From NCBI GenBank assembly GCA_021464245.1, contig JADCRB010000003.1:158962-222961 (forward strand): a stretch of 64,000 nucleotides of DNA, given 5' to 3'. This DNA is from Carallia brachiata (taxonomy: Eukaryota; Streptophyta; Magnoliopsida; Malpighiales; Rhizophoraceae). The notes below the pieces were generated by a model. That model was not told the DNA's origin. It saw only the letters and a program-made list of their open reading frames with translations, and searched no databases. Made by a program: the position numbers and the translations under genes. Positions within the stretch are counted from its first letter, which is position 1. Every line of letters starts with the position of its first letter. This document shows positions 21,401 through 33,313 of the stretch, piece after piece.

Positions 21401-23210
21401 AGTTCTATCACTTTTTTGCATTTGTGTAAACTTTTATCATTGACTGTGATTTGTATTAGTTTTAAGAGATAGTGAATTTATGAATTGGACAACTTGAGGC
21501 AAATGTAAATACTTCAGATTATTGATAGGTTTTTTTTATTTAAATGACAAATTGTCTTATATGCTAGGAGATTATACTCCGTGGATTAATATGTTTTGTA
21601 TAAATGAAATTTGAGTTGTGCTTTTTTTAAGGACATCAATTCTTCATTTGCTGTCTCAAGAATGGAGTATAACTTGGTACTAATATGTCTGCATATACAA
21701 CCGTATAAGCCCATATGGAGAGAGATTGCTAAAATAAAACAAAAAAAAAATAATGAAGAGACTGAGGGAGGAGAGAGAGAGAGAGAGAGAAGAGAGAGAA
21801 TTATGATAGAGATATATGAGGGAAAGGAGAGCAAAATGATAGGGAGAGAAAAAAAAAAGAAGAGAAAATTTTATAAAATCAAAATTTCAGTATTTCATTT
21901 TACAAAATTTCACCAAACACAGAAAATTATTTTCAGTATTAAACAGCTGCAGAAAATAATATTCAGAATTTCATTATCCTCAGCAATGATATCCCAGAAT
22001 TTCATTTTCCTCAGCAAACAAACAGACCCTTAGTTGAATTCAATTATGTATGCCGACGGTCAAATAGTTATTTTGTTCATAGGTAAATTTTATAACTTTC
22101 TAATCATTTTAGATATCTGGTTAATGTTTTATTTATTCTGTGAAATATGTTATGCCGCTAATCACGGGCTTTGCTTTCAGTCATATTTCAGCATCATTAA
22201 GTTTTTAATTAGACCATTATTTTAAATCTCTTCATGCGGTTGATTACAGAACCGTGGATCTATTTAGTGGAGAAAGCTCACCTGTAATACTTACTTTGGA
22301 TGAAAAGCAGGTGTGTAAAAATGTTCCTAATTCATGGTAATCTTTTCATAAAAGTTGACTAAAATTTTGCTTCCAGATTATATTGAATGGAAAGAGCATA
22401 CAAGGCCAAAAGCATTACATATCTTGAAGTGAATAGGATGTGGGGGTGCTTTTCTTCTTGCTGTAGCAAAGACTGAGACTTTTTGTGATCATATGGGCTG
22501 TATTTTTCCCATCATTTAAATCATATTTTGATCATCATCATTACAATCTGATAGATCATTGAGGGTTGGAACAAAAGGCTCATCCCTTCTAATCTTTGAC
22601 ATCATCATTATAATTTACAAGTTTATCATATACATGTTTAAAAATTTGTCCTTTTGACAGATTATTGAGGGCCTGAAAGAGGTCTTGATTGGCATGAGGG
22701 TTGGAGGTATGTTCTAGACTTTTAGTCTTTAGATTTATAAGCATACATTCTAATTATGGTCAATGACTGCATTGACTCACATATGAAATTTTAAAGCCAA
22801 CATTTTTTTAAATTTGCTGGTAACATTATTAACATCAAGATTATCATCACTTCTTGGTCTATGCTCTGCCTTTCCCAATTTTTGAATTCATGAACACACA
22901 CATAGTATATTTTTTCCTTTCAGGGAAAAGAAGAGCATTGATACCTCCTTCTGTGGGATACGTAAACGAAAACTTAAAACCTATTCCAGATAAGGTTCGG
23001 TTAATTTCTGGTTTTCGAAAACTCTAAAAAAATCCATGTGATACTTTGTTATTTTTATTTGCAAACTCTTTCTGTTGCATACACTAGGAAAGTTAACAAC
23101 GCAAATTAGAATGTCAATGTCTGTGGTTGCAGTTTGGCCCGCGCCGGAGTCTTCTTTCTCATGCAGGCGAGCCTCTAATATCTGAAGTGCAGCTATTGAA
23201 AGTCCTTTGA
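18416..23210 (+). CDS. FKBP16-1: FKBP16-type peptidyl-prolyl isomerase-like protein, chloroplast lumen (9 exons)
   Basis: Exon 1 starts at 18416 (MEAALLPLKQPFFH..., basic/Ser-rich, transit-peptide-like; its donor is unclear). Exon 2 is 18675-18773 (PSPSTLEKYNETSA). Exon 3 is 19354-19395 (TLKLDSGVNIQ). Exon 4 is 19981-20025 (EIVKRDGLEAHEGDL). Exon 5 is 22034-22082 (VEFNYVCRRSNSYFVH). The rest are 22250-22310, 22661-22706 (IIEGLKEVLIGMRVGG), 22924-22994 and 23133-23210 (FGPRRSLLSHAGEPL...LLKVL, TGA). Exons 4 to 9 join in phase with canonical sites. One extra T in exon 3 (near 19361) shifts the frame and may be a base-call error. FKBP16 members belong to a thylakoid immunophilin group and often lack isomerase residues. 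The subtype name is from memory of the family. Confidence 0.82.
20026..22033 (+). other. 2-kb intron 4 of the FKBP gene, filled with inserted sequence
   Basis: Donor TTAG/GTGG and acceptor CCTTAG/TTGA give G-D-L-V-E-F in frame. The intron holds a GC-richer block (20070-20190) with two short hairpins. It also holds an exon-like stretch at 20400-20505 that looks like a transit peptide followed by GT, a 37-bp tandem repeat near 21150-21225, a GA microsatellite (21770-21800), and the end of a Tourist-like MITE directly at the acceptor. Confidence 0.75.
21750..22029. mobile_element. Right part of a Tourist/PIF-like MITE at the splice acceptor
   Basis: The right terminus, read in reverse, is GGGTCTGTTTGTTTGCTGAG, a PIF/Harbinger-type end, directly followed by TTA (22030-22032), the expected target duplication. 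Internal repeats of AGAATTTCATT and CCTCAGCAA are visible. The left end is not resolved; 21750 is an estimate. Confidence 0.6.
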
Positions 23211-23710
23211 ATCTGTCTTCACTAATAATTGTATCCATTTTTTTTTTCATGTAATTCGAACTTTCTGGGGTTTGAAATGACAGAGTGAAGAGTAACTATT
23301 GTGTTCTACGATGATTTGTCAATTGATTTGCAACATAAGAACTTTTAATTTTGAGTTTTTAGGTTGATCAATTTCTGTATAATGAGATTGATTTAGAGGG
23401 GGAAAAAAAACCTATTATACTTTTTATCACTTGTTAAGCACTTAAAACGATTATTATATGGATCAACATTGCTATAATTGTATTAATTCCTATTTTCATA
23501 ATTATATTGATTTCACTGGTACCATCAATTTTCCTTTTTTTTAAATTTTTATTTTCCTAAATAAGCAACTGTCAATAATTTCGTGTTTAATTCATGTAAT
23601 TTTGATATCTTTTCAAATTCATTTAATTGACTCTGAGTAAGATTCAACTGAGACTTTTAACTCTGAATTGCATGCAATTCAATATCAATTTTGCATTGAT
23701 TGGTTGGATA

Positions 23711-23741
<31 letters not shown>

Positions 23742-24214
23742 GGGTCTTGGTTGGAGCCTTTGGTACTTGGGGTTGTAGAAAAATCGGTTGGGCTAAGTAG
23801 CCAACCCATAAAATGTTTTGTCTTTGCCCAGACAAGTGAGCTCTCTTCGGCCCTGCAGCAAATTTAATCCAAATAAAATAAGCCCACTGATAGATCGAAA
23901 TCCGAGCTTTGCCATTTAGGAAACTTTAAAGTTCTGGGCTGTGAGGAAAATGGATATCGTTGCCCAAAGCCGGTCAATTTCCGGATCGGGTTTCCGGGAT
24001 AATCCGAATCCATGAACGCTTCCGATCTGATCTGAATGTCTAGTCTCCAAACTCTCCTCCATCTCCATGAGCTAAGCCTGCGCCTGGAGTTTACTGTTTT
24101 TTTTTTTTAATTTTCAAACTTTTTTCTTTTCTTGGGGGAAAGTCTCCAAGAGGGGTTTGTTTGTTTCTCGAGAAAAAAAAAGGAGTATTTACTATTTAGT
24201 ATTTACAAAGACAA
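23211..24214 (+). promoter_or_regulatory. Intergenic region and promoter of the SFT2-like gene
   Basis: It contains the FKBP 3' flank, a (TA)n run with poly-T at 23707-23740, and, nearer the SFT2 start, a moderately GC-rich stretch (23880-24060) likely to hold its promoter and 5' UTR. No other gene seen. Confidence 0.5.
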
Positions 24215-25767
24215 ATGCAGAAAATAACACGAGCTTGGTTCACGGGCAGCAATAGGGAAGATCAACAGAAAAAACCGGCATCATCTTTACTGGCCGATTG
24301 GAATTCCTACGCAGCCTCCAGAGATGACGGCGGCAGCACCGGATTCGGGATCGATCTCGAATCAGAGGTCCGGTCCGCAAACGACACCGTTACTGGCACC
24401 TTCAACGTGTAAGCAAAGCTCCCTTCTTTTTTTCTTTATTTTTTTTTCTTGATTTTGTAATGCTTGGAATGGGTGGGTTAAAGTTCGGTGTGCGTTTTAT
24501 TCGCAATTTTTGGTGATCGGATACCTTTCACGATGGCCAATCCAGTTCTGTTCCGGCCAAAATTGTTCCTTTCCGGCCGATCTTGTTCCGGTCAAGGCTT
24601 TGAACTAAAGAATTTCTTTCAATCAACTCTTTGAACTAAAGGATTTCTTTCAATCAACTATGTAATCTTGAAATTAATCAATTTTAGGTCTGGATTGGGA
24701 CAATAACTCTCTAGTGTTATATATAGATGAATTTTGATGTGTCCTTCCTTGTACTTAGGATTATGGTGATCCAATTGTTAAGTTATTGCTCTTTGCTTGT
24801 TTTGCATTTGAATGAATCTTTGATTTTTATTTTTTTATTTTTTTTTTTCACTTTTTAGAGTTTCTAAAGGAGTGAGAGATATATATACCTGGGAATTTGC
24901 AGTCTGCCACCAGTAGCATTCCTTCAGGAAAATTCCCTTGTGTACTTTGGTTTATTTCTGGCAACTGGGGTGTTCTTCGTCTTCATTGCCTTTGCCATGT
25001 TCCTTCCAGTGATTGTGCTAATGCCCCAGAGATTCGCAATCTGTTTTACACTTGGCTGTGGATTTATCATCGGTTCGTTCTTTGCACTTAAAGGTCCATC
25101 CAATCAACTTGCTCACATGACATCCAAATCGGAAAAATCCTCACCTTAGTCGCAATTATCATTCTTCGATGGTCGGTTGATGTGGTTTGCTAGGGCTAAT
25201 GCTTGTTTTCTTTTCCTCCTTCCCTCCTCCCCCAAAACACATTTATCTGCAGAGTTTACCTTTTACATTGGGATTTATTGGCAGTATGGTGGGTACTATA
25301 TATGTTTCAATGGTGCTTCACATCTACATTCTCTCTGTTCTGTTTTCCGTAATACAGGTATTTATTTTGTCTTCATGCTATTAGTTTGTTTCTATAAGAG
25401 TTGTATTCTGTCTCTTGCTTGTAGTTGGTTTCAATGCTGGTTTTGTTGCAATTTTTATTGGTTATCTTCAAGCTAGGCATGGAATAGTCCTGAATACTTC
25501 CATAGATTAATTATTAGTCCTTATTGTTTTTATGTAAGAGAAAATTCATCCACGTTCTGTGAGTATATTTACATAATTACGGTTATGGAAGTGGCCTATC
25601 CATTTATCTTATCCAAATAGTTGTCTATAAAAATGATGTATATGTGGTATTGGCTGGTTCTCGCGCTTGCATACTACGCTATCTCCTACTTCCCTGGAGG
25701 ATCTGCTGGAATGAAATTTCTCTCATCTTCCCTTGTCTCGTTGGTGACGAGATGCTTTGGAAGGTGA
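24215..25767 (+). CDS. SFT2/GOT1-like vesicle transport membrane protein (4 exons, with lesions)
   Basis: Exon 1 is 24215-24408 (MQKITRAWFTGSN...LLADWNSYAASRD). Exon 2 is 24859 to about 25131 (VSKGVRD; QSATSSIPSGK; YFGLFLATGVFFVFIAFAMF; CFTLGCGFIIGSFFALKGP). Exon 3 is 25253-25357 (LPFTLGFIGSMVGTIYVSMV). Exon 4 is 25657-25767 (VLALAYYAISYFPGGSAGMK...TRCFGR, TGA). SFT2-family proteins have four membrane helices and act in Golgi/endosome retrograde fusion. Oddities: an extra (AT)2 at about 24880-24886, an extra base near 24930, no GT after exon 2 (GGAAAA), and CTG instead of CAG before exon 4. It could be a recent pseudogene, or a real gene with several base errors. Confidence 0.8.
24600..24662 (+). 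repeat. About 31-bp tandem duplication in intron 1 of the SFT2-like gene
   Basis: tttgaactaaagaatttctt and its continuation ttcaatcaact occur twice in a row with one mismatch. No function apparent. Confidence 0.85.
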
Positions 25768-26779
25768 TGTTGGCCTCTGTATCTAATGGCTACCTTGTAC
25801 ATTTGTCCCTCTTTTTTATTTTCCACCTTTAATATTGTATCACTGGTAGTTGAAAAAACAGGAAATGATGAGGGATATTGCTGAGTTACAGGCTTGAATT
25901 TGAAAGGATTGTGAAAATTAGAGACTTGCAAAATAAAAAAACACGCAAATGAAAAATTCTAGTTTTTCTTGCTTCTATTATGGTATGTTTCTTTGCTTTA
26001 GTAATGGAAATTAACCGCAGGCCCAAAATTCACTCCCAATGAGAAGTTGATGAACTTTACAGCATACGTAGCATTTGTTTAGTTTTCAAATTTTCGAACC
26101 CGAAAATTTTTGAAAACTCAATACATATTCTGATAACTGCAGCCAAAGATCCTATGGTCGGCATATCCTATCTCATGTGGGTTTATCTTGATTGTTCTCA
26201 GTCTCAGATATGTAAGTTTTATCAGCTATGTTTAAATATTTGATCTGAAACCGTATTTTAACCATGATGGCTTATATTATAATAACTGAAAACTGAAACC
26301 AGAGATTAGACATTTGTTCCCACCATTTAGTACCATCCAATGTGTAATTGATTCTTAGACATGGATCGTATGAACATCTATTGCTAGCTTATAAGTGGTC
26401 TAAAGTTCATCTGGTCTGTAGACACTACCAAGTTAAAGCTGTGTGTGAAAAGGACGTTGCTTGCGCTACGGCCTACCAATCATCCAAATTTTTTGATGAG
26501 TTGATTCATTAAACAATCCATCTTTGTTTTGGTTCTGCATTCTTTGTATTGTAATTGTTTGTATGTATTGCCTCTATGCATTCTAAATCGGTGAGTGCTG
26601 TGTTTTGGTTCTGCATTCTTTGTATTGTAATTGTTTGTATGTATTGCCTCTATGCTAATAAAATGGAATGAACTGAATGTTCGCAGAGCCATGCCTTCCA
26701 TTCACGGTGTTTTAATTTCATGGGCTTCGGGCATCTTTTTTTCTTTTTTTCTTTTTTTTTTTTAAATTTAAATTGCATA
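25768..26779. other. Intergenic with a perfect 54-bp tandem repeat
   Basis: A 54-bp unit starting gttttggttctgcattcttt occurs at 26526-26579 and again at 26602-26655 without mismatch (period 76). The rest is AT-rich. A stretch around 26140-26230 (atcctatggtcggcatatcc) resembles an exon but I do not recognise it. Confidence 0.75.
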
Positions 26780-27106
26780 TGAATTCCTTAGCTGGTCTTA
26801 CCCTTTAATTTTGACCAAAATAATAATAATAATAAAGCACATTTGAAGGAATAATCACACGACCAAGCAGGGCAAATTTGAGGGCTTCGTGCATCTGTTG
26901 TTATTTTGTTTTTGCATATATCAAATTGCAGGCAACTCCGTACAAGAGGATTCCATCGTCCAAGCAGGGCAAAATCCTCCCAATTGCGGTGGGGAAATCT
27001 CTTATTCACATCTAATTAGCGATGACACCAACTCCTTCCAAAACGACATCGTGCAAAAAACAAACGATTGCAATTCGAAAAGCAAGAACATTAGAAGAAA
27101 AAATAC

Positions 27107-27290
27107 TTGCCAACGATCCTTAGTTTAAATGGTAAGAGATTTGGTATCTTTTAAATAAAGTTTTAGATTCTAGTCTTATAAATAAAAAAAATGGCACTGA
27201 GAGAGCTGCTCCCAATGTGCGCTTGATAGTGCTCAAATCAAATTAATCGAAAGTCTGATGACGTCTATTGAATATTAAGGAAAGACTCCA
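27107..27290 (+). mobile_element. SINE-like insertion in copy 2 of the duplication
   Basis: Absent from the matching place in copy 1 (near 13830). It has a tRNA-type A-box-like TAGTTTAAATGGTAAGAG and a B-box-like GTTTTAGATTCTAGTC about 30 bp later, followed by a body with GAGAGCTGCTCCCAATGTGC. These are features of plant tRNA-derived SINEs. Ends and target duplication are approximate (AT-rich flanks). Confidence 0.7.
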
Positions 27291-27622
27291 AAAAAATTAC
27301 ATACGACTCAAAATTGTGCTCTCTAATTTAATTACAAAGGAATAAAACTAACAAATTAATCTAATTAATAAGGAATAAAATTGACAAGGAATGACAAGGA
27401 ATAAAAATGACCAATCTATGCATTAATTTTTACGCTATAAAAGGCGAAGAATCTAAATCTCTCAATCACCAATTTGGGGGTGGTCACATGAACGCTTAGA
27501 ACAGCAACAAAGCAATTGGAGCTATAACTGCACGTGTCTCCAAGGTGGGCACGCCTTTTGGTTCCTTTTCTTTTCACGCGTTCCCAGCCTAATTAAGATA
27601 GATAGCGATATTAATTGGTTGA

Positions 27623-28159
27623 TTAACAAGGTATCAGGCCGATGAACCATCCAAGAACTTTAACAGGAAGCTTAATAAGGTCCATTGCCAAGTTCGCTAG
27701 GCTGGCGAAACACATGCAACATGGGCACAAGCAGCTCAATACGGTCCTGCAATTGTAAAACTAAATCATTATTATCATTTAAAAAAAAATAATTGTACCC
27801 CAAAAAAAAAGAAATGATTATATATGCAACTTCTCTTTTTTTTTTTTTAACATAACATGTAATTGCAGTCTAACTAATTCTTTTAAAATGTAATGTGCAT
27901 TAATTAGTGTTAAACAAAGAGCTATAACAACGAAAAATGAAAGCAATTTTAACAAGAAACAGGAACAAAAAGGGGGAAGACATGCAATTAATGATTTTTT
28001 GTTGATATTTTATATGCATAAATTAAACATTGAAATTATCAATTCGATAATCATTGGTTACCCGATCACCCAAACAACAGCACCAATAAGCGATAGAACC
28101 AATGCCACCAACGCAAATGGCAGTCCTAGCAAAAACCCCAGCGGCCTGCAACCTCCCAT
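27623..28159 (-). CDS. Small Cys-rich hydrophobic membrane protein, copy 2 (73 aa, 2 exons)
   Basis: Exon 1 is 28062-28159 (ATG at 28157-28159) and exon 2 is 27623-27746 (TAA at 27623-27625). The exons join in phase with GT-AG sites, giving 222 nt and 73 residues. The protein starts [20 protein letters not shown], continues through a hydrophobic helix to a CLCPCC cysteine cluster, and ends in an amphipathic [16 protein letters not shown] tail. I know similar small plant membrane proteins but not their function. A GAA-repeat tract (28178-28215) lies in the probable 5' UTR. Copy 1 at 14161-14646 lacks the start codon, so this is the functional member. Confidence 0.85.
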
Positions 28160-30349
28160 TCTCTCCCTCTTTCTCTAGAGCTTCTTCTTCTTCTTCTTCT
28201 TCTTATTCTTCTTATAATGGGGATTTTCCTTTTTCCTTTTTTTATTTTTTTTGAGTTTTCCTTAAAATAGGGAGGGAGTTGGTTTTCTTTTGCATAATTT
28301 GGAGGGTCATGACCTGCTTCCAAAACATTACTACTGCTTCTATTGTTGTCCATTAGCTGGGATCGGTTATCCAGGTCATAATTTACTTTAAATAAGTGTC
28401 CCGCCTCGTTGTAAACATGAAGAATCTTAAACAATTTCCCTTTTTTTTTTGGCTTTTTTGGAGCACAACTAAACAAACATTGACAAAAAAAAAAAAAAAT
28501 GGCAACCTACCTCTGTGTTGTTGAACTTGTAATAACGATCGCTTTCCAAAATAAGGAAAACTAGTGGTTTATTGTATTGCTATACAACCTGGCAATGTCT
28601 ACACGGGCGAGGTTTAAATATTTGATCTGGCTGTTGAAATATTAGACGAATATTCTTGAGACTAAACAACAGTATAGGAATTTTGCATTGGTTTTTTTTT
28701 TTTTTTTTGATTTGCTTATTATCATTTGGCTGGATATATATAATGTGTAGATGCAATGCAGTGTTGATAGATAGAAGCATGCGTTCTCCCGAAGCAACGT
28801 ACCAAAGTGAATTGGATTAATTAATAACACGTGCCTAAAATTGTGAAACGTGAGCAAACAAAATTGAACAAGCACGATATATATATTTCAAGTATCTTAG
28901 ATCGAGAATAACTTTTTTTTTTTTAACTTTTGACCTTTATGTTGGTAGTACATTGTTACTGTTATCTGAGTTATAAGTTTGCAGGGAATAAGCGCAATAT
29001 GTATAAAATATAGTACTGTGTGTTGATAAACAATAATAAAAATATATTTAAAGCATATAGAATTATGACACATTCTTGAACTTGCTTCATCTCCTCCACG
29101 TCTACATCTTAAGAGTTTTAATCCACTATTGAATCTCCCAAAACGGAAAGAGAACAATTACAAACACACAAAGGCCACTTGATCTTTGATTATAACTTCT
29201 TCTCAACCCATGTAGACTGAGAAGAGAGAATAATAGAATGTGGGGAAGAAAAAAATAAGAAAGAAGAAAAGAAGGGACGGTGGCCGTGATGGTGGCGGTG
29301 GGGGCAGAAGAGGCAGACCTGAATTATGGGGAAGGGAATTAATGTGGACTGAGATTTCAGGAGAGGATTGAGCAAATAGTTAGTGGTAAAAGAACCCAAA
29401 ATTTGAAATTATCAAGAAAGACATTTACTTTAATTTGTAAAAGCACTTAATATCCTAATCTTTAGTAAGCTTGCAAGTACTAGTAAGTTTAAATTTTCTC
29501 TCACTTGAACAAAATATATATATTAATCAACCCAAAAAAACAAACAAATTTTTTTACTTTGATTTTTTTTTACTTTAATTTTTTCATTAAGGTTTGTGAT
29601 TGAAAAACCCTTTTGAGAGCCACTTACGTCTCCTTCATGGAGATAAATTCGGTCCAATACCGAGATAACTACCGACATTTTGGGCTGTGGAAGCAACCAT
29701 GAATTAAACACGTACGTTTTAATTGTAAAGCCCCAATTCGTGGATCAAATGGATGGATCCATTGCCCATCCCAAAAGTAGCGTACAAAACCAAATGGGCA
29801 GGCAGGATTGACAGGATCACGGTCTTTGAACTTTGTACAAAATTACAAAATGGCCCACTGCGGAAATGGCAAGCCACTTGTATAGTTGTTCTCTATTTTT
29901 AGCTCTTATGGATAACATTCACATGTCATCCCTCTTCCACTTCCACCTCCATAATTTACGTTTCCATATGTATGCCAAATCTCCTCTCTCTCTCTCTCTC
30001 TCTCTACCACACGTCCAACGCACTGTGCCAAATCCATTATTGACAGCAGCAATGGCAATATTTTTAAATGCTAGCACCAGTGGTGGTAACTTGGTATTGG
30101 CCGGAAAATTAATTTTGAAGTCCCTTTCTCTTTATAATGACCAGAAAAAAAAAAACAAAAGTCTCTCTACATCACCTAGCCAACAAACCCTTTGGAACTA
30201 TAAGCCATGTCAGATACCCTCCTATCCAATAGCATGTTAAGATACCGACGTCGCGCCTCTGTTAAGGAGACTACACATGTATTTTGGGCACATTAGTTAT
30301 TGAATATTCATCTTTTCATCTTGATTCATTCTAAAGCCCTTACCAGCAT
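28160..30349. other. Intergenic, no convincing gene
   Basis: Contains the 5' flank of the small membrane gene, poly-A/T tracts, and a CT microsatellite at 29985-30006. Several open stretches of 60-135 codons occur here, but their composition is low-complexity and I recognise none. Confidence 0.6.
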
Positions 30350-30835
30350 TATTTTGGGACCTTAACAAAGTAGTGAGAATTGACCCGGTCATCGAATCAG
30401 AAATTTTAGTAGTCTAACATTCAACCGGTTAAATTAGTTAAACCGGTCTTTAATAATATATATAGTATAAAAGTAATTAAAAAAATAATATTTATTAATA
30501 ATAATTAAATATTAATTTTTTTAATTTTAAGGATTAAATAGAAAATTTTAATCGAATTTAAGACTAAATTAAAATTTTTAATTAAATTTAGAACTTAAAT
30601 TATAATTTAAATAAAATTTAAGGTCAAATTATATTTTATAGATTTTTGGTTTGGATTTGTACCAGTCCAACCGATTTAGTTTTTACCAATTTTTACTGAT
30701 TTTTAACTAATTTTAATCAATCTAAGTTTCCGTTAAAAAATAGTATGAACTGAATCAAACCGTTAGTTGGTCATTAATTGTACTGATCGGACTGACCAGT
30801 GGATCTGGTTTTAACAACAATAGACCTTAAACAAT
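30350..30835. mobile_element. Repeat with ACCGG-rich ends (MITE-like)
   Basis: The left part has GAATTGACCCGGTCATCGAATC and TTAAACCGGTC motifs. The right part has complementary-type GTACTGATCGGACTGACCAG and GGATCTGGTTTTAAC. The middle is AT-rich with repeated AATTTAA(G/A) blocks. This arrangement is common to a widespread class of plant MITEs. No target duplication established. Confidence 0.5.
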
Positions 30836-33278
30836 AAAATATGGCTTTGTTATGCATTTTGTTTTGTTTCTGCATTAAGTTACACTCGAATTGAATACCA
30901 CGAACTAAATTGGACTTGAGTTGGTTGTTCGAGAGAAATCAAAACTTGGGATGTATTATCAGCTTTAAAGTAGAGACAATTGAAAACTGAGGGAGGCGTG
31001 GTACAACTAGGCTGGGATATATCAAAATTCCTTAAAATAAATGGCCATAAATTATGGCTTGTCATACTTTATTTATTATTATCATTATTTTTGTTTACAT
31101 TTTCATTCCTTGCCATCCCCTTCTCCCATTCTCCCATAGTATTCCTTTTTCGAGTATTGCATTATTATCTTTTTTTTTTAAATTATTCATTAAAAGACTT
31201 ATAGAATTATGAGTTATATAATAAAAGTAATTATACTATTTTCATAAATCTTTCACTTACATTTCTTATAATTAGAATCTAAAATCTTTAAAATACAAAT
31301 ATAAAATCCAACCACTGAAATTCTTCTAGAGGAGATCTGTCTCTGTTTTTCTTTTTTTAATTCATCGAAAAGTAATTATTGCTTTGTTAATAAGAGAAAT
31401 AATTTTTACAATAAGTTAGTTGTTTTCAAAAACAAAAGGAAAGAAAAGGAAATGCAAATGGGATTGGGATAATTTTGTGGACATTTTATTAAGGAAAAAT
31501 ACTAAGTATCAATATTGAGACAACAAAAAAGTAACACATACCATTGGATAATTGAAATTCAAGAGAAAAAAAACAGATAAACTGTTAAATGTCGTTTAAT
31601 GAATTACGTGATAACTTTATTATTATCTTAAGTTATGCTACGTAACAAAGCTATTTTATGAATTAATTATAACAAATGAGTAGACAAATCAAACTATATT
31701 AAATTTTTAATCGAAATCAAATTATATTAATTAATTAATTAAATCCCCACCACGAGGAATTGAGGTCATATCTTTTTGTAATGGTCACGTGCTCCCTCCC
31801 TCTCTTCGAATTTTTGTCATTCTGTCTAGATTGAGTATTATAAAAAGAACCTAATCATGCTGGTTGGCATTTTTCGTTTCGGTTTGACACGTCTATCAAA
31901 ATGAGCGTGCGAATAATTCTGGGTTTGTTTGGTATCATCAGCTCGCTGGCCGTATTAATTTCTCGAATCTGAATCACTCGTGGTGGGTTGAGCGGTTTAG
32001 ATTTTTCTTTTATGCTCTGTTTAGGAGACTCTCTTGAATTCTATATACGTACCCTTATAAATAAAGGATAATAATAATGCATGAGGTCATGGCAGACATC
32101 CTAGTGTAGGAATAGTGCATTTGCATGATAGTGACCCCCCAATCCAACCCTAATTGTGAGTCCAAATAAAATGACTAATAAGGCTCCACTTCATAGCCTG
32201 CAGAGAGATAGACACAGTATAGACAGAGAGAAAAAAAAAATTACTTACCGAGTGAGAAAGATGGAATGAAGCACATTTGATAACATCAAAGTCTAAAAAA
32301 ATTAAGATTCAAATCAAGGTTGTCGCTAAGATTATTGGAAGCAGTGGCCTCTAATTAAGCGATCTAATATTTGAACTTCAATTATTCTCTCATCCTCTTC
32401 GGCCAACTGCTAAGTTACCAGAGGACAAAATAATAATAATAATAATAATGATAATAATAATAATAATAAGATCCAAGGATTTCCACATTTATATTTTACT
32501 TCAATGCCCTTTGGTTAGATGAGAAATGGAGCTTTTTCCTTTCTGCGTGTCAGTTGAGGGTGTTCTTATTAGTGGCAACTGTATATACCAAACTCCTAGC
32601 TTACAATTACATTTCAGTCTTTTCAAGTAATAAATAATATTTAGCTTAAAACAATCAATTTATAGTCATCAACATCAATTTAGGAGACATAATCCAAATG
32701 GACCAATTGATCAGGACTCCATATATTTTGCCCTTACAAAATCGCCCTAAGCATTTTTCCCAAGTTTCTACCATTCCTTCTCTTAGAAAATATTCTACAT
32801 TTAAAGAGATTTGATTACAATCAAAATAAAATTCTATGAATTAATTAATGTAGATTTGATCGTAATTAAATGAATAGATTCTCTAACACCTTCAATGAAA
32901 TTTCCCACGCCATGGCAAAGTCTTACAATATATTGACTTTCACGTTTTCTTTTTTCTTTTTCCTTTTATTTTTAAATTTTTATGCAAACACTTTTCCATG
33001 TCATATTTACTAAATCAAAAAAAAAAAAATTCAATTTTTCTTGTCCCCAATTCCTAAGGGAAGGATGGGGTAGAGAAAGTCAGAAAAATTCACAACTTGC
33101 TTTGACCACTAGTCTTCTGATAGTTGACAATGAAAACATATCTAACACTAACACTAGGTTAATGCTTTCAACTATTTCCTTTTTTGAGTCCTGAATTTCT
33201 TTTTCTCCTAAAGCGACTGCTTTGTATTTTGCGAAAAAAAAAAAAAAACCTATAAGCTAATTCTTCATCATCATCATC

Positions 33279-33313
<35 letters not shown>

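Larger units (their letters stand above)
26780..28159 (-). repeat. Copy 2 of the duplicated segment
   Basis: Collinear with 13500-14646 apart from an insertion at about 27107-27290. It contains the intact small membrane protein gene. The distal part (about 26890-27010) includes the shared GGATTCCATCGTCCAA block, which on the minus strand reads FALLGRWNPLVR (in copy 1 FALIGRWNPFVR), a conserved peptide of unknown meaning. Confidence 0.9.

Noticed and set aside
20022..22032. A single 2-kb PIF transposon splitting an FKBP exon at TTA
   Set aside because: The same interval is bounded by GT and AG and splices in frame (G-D-L-V-E-F). An intron with a MITE at its 3' end explains it better.
28126..28476. 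Minus-strand 116-codon basic protein
   Set aside because: It is low-complexity Lys/Arg sequence from a GAA repeat overlapping the start of the small membrane gene in another frame.
29833..30240. Plus-strand 135-codon protein
   Set aside because: Composition is Ser/Leu/His-rich through a CT microsatellite, with no family, promoter or splice context.
33285..33309. CRISPR-like or satellite array
   Set aside because: It is a simple CT microsatellite; no spaced repeats of CRISPR type occur in this eukaryotic window.
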